The position numbers and the translations under genes were made by a program. The notes beneath the pieces are model-generated. The model ran no database searches, was not told the origin of the DNA, and was given only the letters and a program-made list of their open reading frames with translations. Below, in pieces: positions 58,063 through 64,000 of a DNA stretch of 64,000 bases. The stretch comes from Fragilaria crotonensis (taxonomy: Eukaryota > Bacillariophyta > Fragilariophyceae > Fragilariales > Fragilariaceae), in contig JAKSYS010000280.1 in assembly GCA_022925895.1 (NCBI GenBank), positions 1-64,000 of the forward strand. The letters run 5' to 3'. The stretch's first letter is position 1, and every line of letters begins with the position of its first letter.

Positions 58063-60384
58063 CTATTCAACCCTCGCAGTGGCTGCATTCTCCTTGATGC
58101 CTTGACCAGCGCTTTCATCCTTAGGTGGCTCAAGAGGCGAGGCCATGGCTTGTTGAGCAACCTGGCCTCCCTGCGCCTTCTCGTTAATAATCTTACTTAA
58201 AGTCTCCGGATCATGGTGCTGCATGAGAGCGTGAGGACCGTGGGCGAATTGCCGACCGGCTCCGAAGTCTCCGTGGACAGTTTCAAATCGGTGTGTGTGC
58301 AAGAAGAGAACGGCAAAAGTCCATAGGTGCAGCACCAGTAGGTAGAGAATGAATCCTCCACGAGCGAGCGGATTGTGGCGTAAGTATTTTCCAGTTTCGA
58401 CGGAAAAGGAGTCTAGACCATCGATCACCCGGCCAACGCGCTCGATGTTCTCGTTGCGTGAATCTTGAAGATTGATAGCGGCCCGAATAGATGTAACATC
58501 CTTCTTTCGGCGCCTCATTCCAGCTCCACCGCCTTGGTAGTTTCCACTTTCGGGTCCGCTTTCTACGTCGATAGGACCCAAGCGAGCCAAAGCGAACTCT
58601 GCCTTTTCGGCCCTCGCAGTCGCCACTTGCAACCTGTTACGAACAGTGGACAATTCGCTACCTAACTGTCCCATCTTTTCTTGATTTCGCACAAGCTCAT
58701 GCGTCAACTCCAGTACATGAGTAGCAGGGTCAACACCACTAGACGACTTCTCGAGGCTCGCGACAGCACCCCTCTGGGCTTCTCGGAGGCTCGCTTGTAG
58801 TTTGGAGATCTGGAGCGACAGGTCGGCGACCTGACGATCAAATTGGTGCTGCTTCGAACGATGTGCTGAAACTTCGAGCGTTCGTTCCTTGGACATGTCA
58901 CGGAGTTCTTGCTGCATTATTGTAACGCGCTGTCGCTCAGCTTCGAGGCGTGTCTTGTAAGTTTCCACATCCTCCTCGAGTGAATAGATTTGCGCTTTGA
59001 GTGCATTCACGTTTCCAGCACCAGCCGCTGAATCACCTTCATTGTTCAACGTCGAGGATGTTGCCAAGGACGAACTGAGTTCAGCAATCGTTCGCTCCAA
59101 TTCGGCTTCTCGTGCTTGACGCTGGGCTATTTGTCGAGCGTGCATGGTGAGAGTCATGTCGAGTTTCTCTTCAGCCTCGCGCTCCCTCATCATGGCGTTG
59201 TCTGCGGTATGAGAAATTGAGTCCAGACGACTTTGGACAAGATCTTGTTGTTCTTGAAGAGTAGAGATTTGATCAAGAAATGTTATCTTTTCATCCCTGC
59301 GGATGAACAGCGAGTATAAGAAACTACTGACCGAGTCAACTTACTATCCCAGTCGTACTTACTCCATGAGCGCCATCCTGCGCAATAACTCCTGCTCTCT
59401 CTGTAGTGTATTCTGCAATTCTACAGTCATACTGCCACCTTCTTGCATACGCTGTTCCTCAGCAGATTTTAATTGCAGCTGAATTTTTTGGATTTCTTCT
59501 TGATGGAGAGTCTTGACATCTGCCAGAACTTGGTCATGCTGCTTCTTGAGAGCCTTGATCTCCTCCAGTTGCTTGGCAATTAGCTTCTCCTTCTCTTCTT
59601 TGTACTTTTTTCGATCCTTCTCAAGACGATCACCTGCCTGTTGGAGTTCGAATCGTTGAGCGTCCAGCTCCTGTTCGGCCGTTTCGAGCTGCTTGTTGAG
59701 GGAAACAACGTGCCGGCGCAAGGTGCGAGTCTCCTTCTGGGCCTCTCGCGAGTCAATGATGGCTTGCTTAAACTCTGGTTCTGAAATGATTGAAGAGGGA
59801 GCCGAGGACAGACTCGTGATGTGAAGTTGCGGAGTGCGAGGGATGCGTTTGTTGGAATTCAGCTTTTCTGATTTCTTCGTTCTGTCGACTGGCTGTGTAT
59901 CTTGTGGCATATCAACGTTCTCGGTCGGGGCAGAGAGTTGTTGACCATCTGGTTCGACGGATCCAGGGATGAAATCGTCATTTAAATCATTCCTGTGCGT
60001 AGTACCCTCCGCCTCGGACGCCTCTACAGATTTCTCGGTGGCATCAGCAATAAAATTCGTGTCCTTGTCAACTGGCTGAACATTCTCCACAATGACCGCA
60101 TCAGTAGAGTTTGAGCCTTCAGATTCCTCGCCTTCCACAACGACAACAGATGAGTGATCTTCCGACTGTTCCTCTTCCTGTGTTTCTTCGGATTCCACAT
60201 TATCTCCTTCGTCGCTATCTTCTACGAACTGCACTTCGTCAGCTTCAGAAAGACCGCGCTTGGCCAGAATGGAATCGAAGTCTTCACCTTCCTGATCGTT
60301 ATCGCGCTGCTCGTCAATGGCTTCTTCCACCGTGCCATCGAGTTTCTCCAGCAAACTGTTCACATTGGCCAACCAACGTGACAT
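58063..60384 (-). CDS. Golgin-84-like Golgi coiled-coil protein
   Basis: Golgin-84 (GOLGA5) is a tail-anchored Golgi tether. The ATG at 60382-60384 (MSRWLANVNSLLEKLDGTVEE) matches the family N-terminus; the frame is open further upstream, but only a TTG is available. An acidic disordered region follows, then a long coiled coil (KQLETAEQELDAQRFELQQ; QIYSLEEDVETYKTRLEAER). One 66-bp intron at 59297-59362 (GTAAGT to CGCAG) joins ALME to DEKITFLDQI in phase 2. The C-terminus has GMRRRKKDVTSIRAAI, YLRHNPLARGGFILYLL and VLHLWTFAVLFLHTH, the typical tail anchor with the R-x-x-P-x-A-R lead-in. The spliced product is about 760 residues, as expected for the family. There is no frame break. Confidence 0.88.
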
Positions 60385-60737
60385 GGTGTTCAACTTCACG
60401 TCCGGCGCATCAAATGGCAAGTATTACTCGACGGAGTTAGACTCGCACGAAAGTACTTGCACTGAGCATTGTCCATCGGTGGAGAGTGGAGAGTGGAGAC
60501 AGTGAATCAGTTACATTATCCAGTGCAACGATACACATTACACCAGTGCACAGTATACGTCGTACCGTTACTGTCATACGGGAATCAAATCCCACTCAGA
60601 AATTGCAACGATCGTTTTCATGTCGTTCGTAATGAAAACGACCATTTTCTCACCCAACGCTTCGCCTCGCACGCTCTCTTCTGACGTGCATGTTCCTCAG
60701 CACTCGGTTTTCAGACGAGCGTTGTTTCTTTTGTGTT

Positions 60738-60764
60738 CCTGAGTGTTCCTGAAGAACACTCAGG
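60738..60764. repeat. Perfect hairpin, 11-bp stem
   Basis: CCTGAGTGTTC (60738-60748) and GAACACTCAGG (60754-60764) are exact reverse complements with a 5-nt loop. The stem shares GAGTGTTCC with the hairpin at 61759-61791. Confidence 0.85.
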
Positions 60765-60887
60765 AAACAAAGTTGATCACCCATTGGCCCATTGGTGATC
60801 AACAATTTCACCCACAACTTGTCACCTGCAAATAAACTTACCCCGGCACCAATTTCAACAATGTACAATTTTTCTCGCAGTGTAACT

Positions 60888-61636
60888 GACCATGACGACT
60901 TTTTACCCGCCGTCATGGTTCAGTCCCCCTGCTACGATAGCCAGTGTACTAGTACCTACTTGGCTACTGATGACGTCAACGCAAGACACTACCTACGCCC
61001 ACGTACCGTAGTATCTGCTACTACATGTACCGTACCTCAAGATACTTGCACTGTAGTACCATCTACACGCAACGCAGCACTGTCTACTTGCACTGTACCT
61101 TCGGATACTAGCACAGTAGCATCGCCTACTAGCACTGTGCCTTTGTCTGATATGGTTCGGGTTAACGGAACCTGTCGACGCGCAGGTCGGCGTAAGGTTC
61201 GGGTTAAGAACCAGGACGTAACCGTTACGGGGTACGCCCCCAGTAGGTAAGTGTCTAGTACGACACTGACTACTGCTCAGTTCATCTATAAACGGTACAG
61301 CTACGCAGTGCTGTCTACCGCTACAGATAACGATACATGTACTATCTGTCGTTCTATCGCTACACGTATGTGCGAGAGACTGACTAGTATAAATATCGCG
61401 TGTCGTATAGTGGGCACTGTCTATTAGTTTATCGTTATGTACAGTAACGGTAAACTCAGACGTGCGCGTACTATCGACGGGCAGAGGAAGTTGTGTGCGA
61501 AAGGTACTGTTGTACCGGTCGCCGTGTTGTGTTGTGTTGTCGTTATTGTTGTAGTGAGTACCGTCGTACTCACTACGTATATTTGTACAGCACGGTATGT
61601 ATGATGTCATGACGGCGGGTAAAAACGCGTCATGGT
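60888..61636. repeat. Pair of 30-bp inverted repeats, ~690 bp apart, each internally palindromic
   Basis: The motif GACCATGACG-NN-TTTTTACCCGCC plus GTCATG lies forward at 60888-60917 and as its reverse complement at 61607-61636, identical at 28 of 30 bases. Each copy also carries CATGACG and CGTCATG at its own ends, so it can fold alone. No flanking target duplication is obvious. It could be the ends of a small foldback element. Confidence 0.8.
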
Positions 61637-61699
61637 CGATCATCATCATCGTGCGAAAATATGTGCAGAGAGCTAAAAGGTGAGTGACACTAAATATGT

Positions 61700-64000
61700 A
61701 AAAATTGACAATTGTGGGAAAAAGGAGAGGGCGACCTTGATGAGAGGTCTGAATGAAGGGAGTGTTCCTTTGGAACAATAAGGAACACTCCTCGTTTCGG
61801 GAAGACGTCGTTTCGTGTGACGACGTTGTTTTTGTCGTACGAGGCGTTGAGCCTCGTTTGAATTTGAGTGTTCATGCTCATGGGATGAGATGAACATGAT
61901 TTGAATCGACGGGAGTTTTGATTCCAGTCGTGCAGTGTCGCACTGGTTACTGGAGCACGGATGTAATGTTTTACTGTGCACTCGGGCGTCAGTAATTAGG
62001 GATAGGGATAATAGAAAAATATGTAGGGCGATACTGGATGTTTAACACCCCTCTTGAATCAAATCTCTGTAGATTCACTTGTAGATTGTAGCATGTGATC
62101 AGGAAGTGTACAGAAGACTTTGTCAATGTGTTGATCGATTTTGGAAGAAACTTGTGTTTTTGTGAGGATGTCGGCAAGTTGAGAATCGCAAGGTATCCAA
62201 TGTAGTTGATGTATACCGTCTTGTTGGCCTTGACGGACATAGTGGAAACGTCGTTCGATGTGACGAGTCTTGCGGGTTAATTTGCCGTTCTTGGCGATCT
62301 GCACAGTGGCTTCGTTGTCGATCATGAGAATCGATGGAATGGTTGGAAGACGCTGCATAGATTCACGCCAATGTTTGGTTCCGAGATATGTCATGTCGTA
62401 GAGTAGCATCCGAATGTGAGCTGTGGCCATGGATGCAGAGCATGCGGCCATGTATTCGGCCTCGGACGTTGACATAGCAATTGGTGTTGGCATCGTAGAG
62501 TTGGCTTCGATGAGAGCACCGTTGTGAAAGATCATATAACCGACAGTAGAGCGGCCAGTGTCAGGGCAATCTTGCCAGCTGGCGTCGGAAAATACGGTTA
62601 AGTCGGAATGGGGAATGCGGTGTTGACGACATATGTCGTAAACAGGGTTGGTCGTGGCATCCGGGTAGAACTTGATGGCATAATATGGGCGACGGCGAGG
62701 TAGCCAATCAGCCAGATAAGAGCACGGAAGTCGAGTGCGCCAGGGCAGACGCAGGCTTTGCAAGTTTGCAGACTGCGAAGAGGATATCAGCACGGGTGTT
62801 GTAGGCAAGATAGAGTAGCGTACATACAGCGGAGCGGAATGGGAGGCGTTTCGTGTTGTTCGACAACTTGTTTGTCATGATCGGTGACAGGTCGATTGTC
62901 TTTACTGAAGGTGTAATCCGGTGGGAATGGTGTTTCACGTTCAGGGAACTCGGAGTTGGGATCGTAACGTTGCAAAGTGTTGAGAACGTAGCGATGTTGG
63001 TCGAGGTGTAGGTTTTGTCTTTGTGTTGATGGATGCGCATTTGCAAGAACCATTGAGCAGGTCCAAGGAACTTGACGTCAAGCGATTGCGGACAGATTCT
63101 TCGAATTCTTTTTCGATGGCGTCATTGCTGCCAGCGTAGAGCATGTCGTCGACAAAGAAGAGAAGGCGTAACCATTGGTTGTGTTTGTTGTAAAAGACAA
63201 AATAGGAGGGTTCAGACTGGGATTGGATGAATCCTTTGGAGTAAAGCCATTCAGAGAATTCAATGTTCCAATATTTTCCAGAGTAAACAAGTCCATAGAT
63301 TCCCTTGTTCAAAAGGGCTGGAGTTCCAAAGTATTTAGCATATTCAGGAAGTAATATGCATACTCAAGTGGAAGTCTGACAAAGTGGCGACCGATGACTT
63401 TGGCTTGTAGATATGCGCCAATGAAGTCGGCACTTTTGAGAGTGCGGTGGGATGCACAGATTGTTGAGAGAAGTAACTTGACCCTCTTGAAGATGCACAG
63501 GGTGACCATGTGTCCTCAAAAGGTTGAGGTACCTCAATTGGGATGGTGTTAGTTGTCTTGCTGGATTCAGGATTGTTTTCAGCATTGTCTTGTTTTTGTT
63601 GTTGGAGAAATTGCTGGTAAGCAGCTTTAGTTTTCTTCAATCGTCGTTTTTCCAAGTCGCCACGGGCGACAAGGCGAGCTTTAAGTTTTTCAAGTTTACC
63701 AGTTGCAGTTTGTTTTGCTTTCAAGACAAGTTTGACAGGGATGATGAGTTCATCTTTCCGGGGTTGTTCACCCAGGATGAAGGTATCGTGGTCGATTAAG
63801 TTCTTGATTTCCATGCGAATAGCATGTAGCCAGGCGTTGCGGACGTCATCGTCAAGTTTGAGAACGGCTTTGAAGGATTGCGGTTCAGGGAGATACTTGT
63901 CCACAGGATCGTCGGTGGGCGAGGTTGTGGATGCGTCAACAGCAAGCATGGCAGTGTGGATAGGATCAACTGATGGCAGAGATTCAGCACACTCTTGGAA
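61700..64000 (-). mobile_element. Ty1/copia retrotransposon, 3' part, broken, cut by window edge (fossil)
   Basis: The element runs on the minus strand and enters from beyond 64000. From right to left come the end of the integrase linker and start of RT (WLHAIRMEIKNLIDHDTF, LKARLVARGDLEKRR), the RT core with FVDDMLYAG and the YGL motif, and a copia RNase H (FSDASWQDCPDTGRSTVGY, STSEAEYMAACSA, LADILTKTQVS) that ends at 62059. A purine-rich AAGAGGGG lies just before TGTTAAACATCC at 62047, which fits the polypurine tract and the first bases of the 3' LTR. The LTR's outer end was not located; 61700 is a guess. The coding part is broken at about three to five places but the motifs are well kept, so it is fairly young. 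Diatom CoDi-type lineages are the likely relatives. Confidence 0.88.
61759..61791. repeat. Perfect hairpin, 12-bp stem
   Basis: GGAGTGTTCCTT (61759-61770) and AAGGAACACTCC (61780-61791) are exact reverse complements with a 9-nt loop. It lies in the presumed 3' LTR of the copia element. Confidence 0.85.

Larger units (their letters stand above)
60385..61700. other. Palindrome-rich spacer upstream of golgin-84 gene
   Basis: No gene is accepted. Hairpins are frequent: TCGTTTTCAT / ATGAAAACGA at 60612-60641, and GGTTCGGGTTAACGGAACC near 61157-61175. From 60945 to 61150 a loose ACTTGCACTGTACC / ACTAGCACAGTAGC repeat keeps frames open on both strands. GTAC is common. The golgin promoter must lie in the first part. 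Confidence 0.5.

Noticed and set aside
60993-61778. 261-residue open frame (-) and 152-residue frame (+) at 60792-61250
   Set aside because: Both share DHD(D/A)FLPAVM only because the inverted 30-bp repeats read alike on opposite strands; the rest is T/S/Y-rich repeat translation.

Overview
The window looks like nuclear DNA of a diatom, probably a raphid pennate. It carries short GT-AG introns of about 60-120 bp, a plastid pre-sequence with the diatom ASAF motif, an Lsi2-like transporter, tandem DUF6824-like domains joined to a JmjC demethylase, a CCT-domain regulator, and a Ty1/copia element at the right edge. No rRNA, tRNA or CRISPR array was seen. No bacterial-style operon is present.

Layout. 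0-16.6 kb: a broken CrtI-like dehydrogenase gene (-), a plastid ClpS (-), a mitochondrial carrier (-), a Rad60/NIP45-like SUMO-like-domain protein (+), a cyclophilin with extra domains (-), about 6 kb of repeats and unassigned DNA, then serine palmitoyltransferase LCB2 (+). 18-24.4 kb: a BSD-domain protein (+), a CCT-domain regulator (-) and an Lsi2-like efflux transporter (-). 24.4-41.5 kb: about 17 kb without a recognisable host gene. It holds repeats, a zinc-motif fragment and a badly decayed retroelement. 41.5-60.4 kb: TRAPPC13 (+), a large JmjC protein (-), a membrane-anchored SDR (-), a secreted chalcone-isomerase-like protein (-), a plastid-type orphan (+), an orphan nuclear protein (+) and golgin-84 (-). 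60.4-64 kb: a palindrome-rich spacer and the 3' part of a broken copia element (-).

The host genes do not form one pathway. Several serve membranes and trafficking (LCB2, TRAPPC13, golgin-84, SDR), some serve the nucleus (JmjC, CCT, SUMO-like), and one or two serve the plastid.

Two window-wide patterns stand out. First, spacers between genes are packed with GTAC palindromes (AGTACTGTAC, TTGTACCTGGTACC types), while the 25.5-41 kb block almost lacks them. Second, conserved genes on the left (CrtI-like, ClpS, carrier, SUMO-like, LCB2) and the ends of two others (Lsi2-like, orphan at 54.6 kb) are cut by one-base frame changes, while genes of similar length nearby are clean. That may be local assembly error or real decay.

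All calls come from reading motifs by eye. No database search was run.
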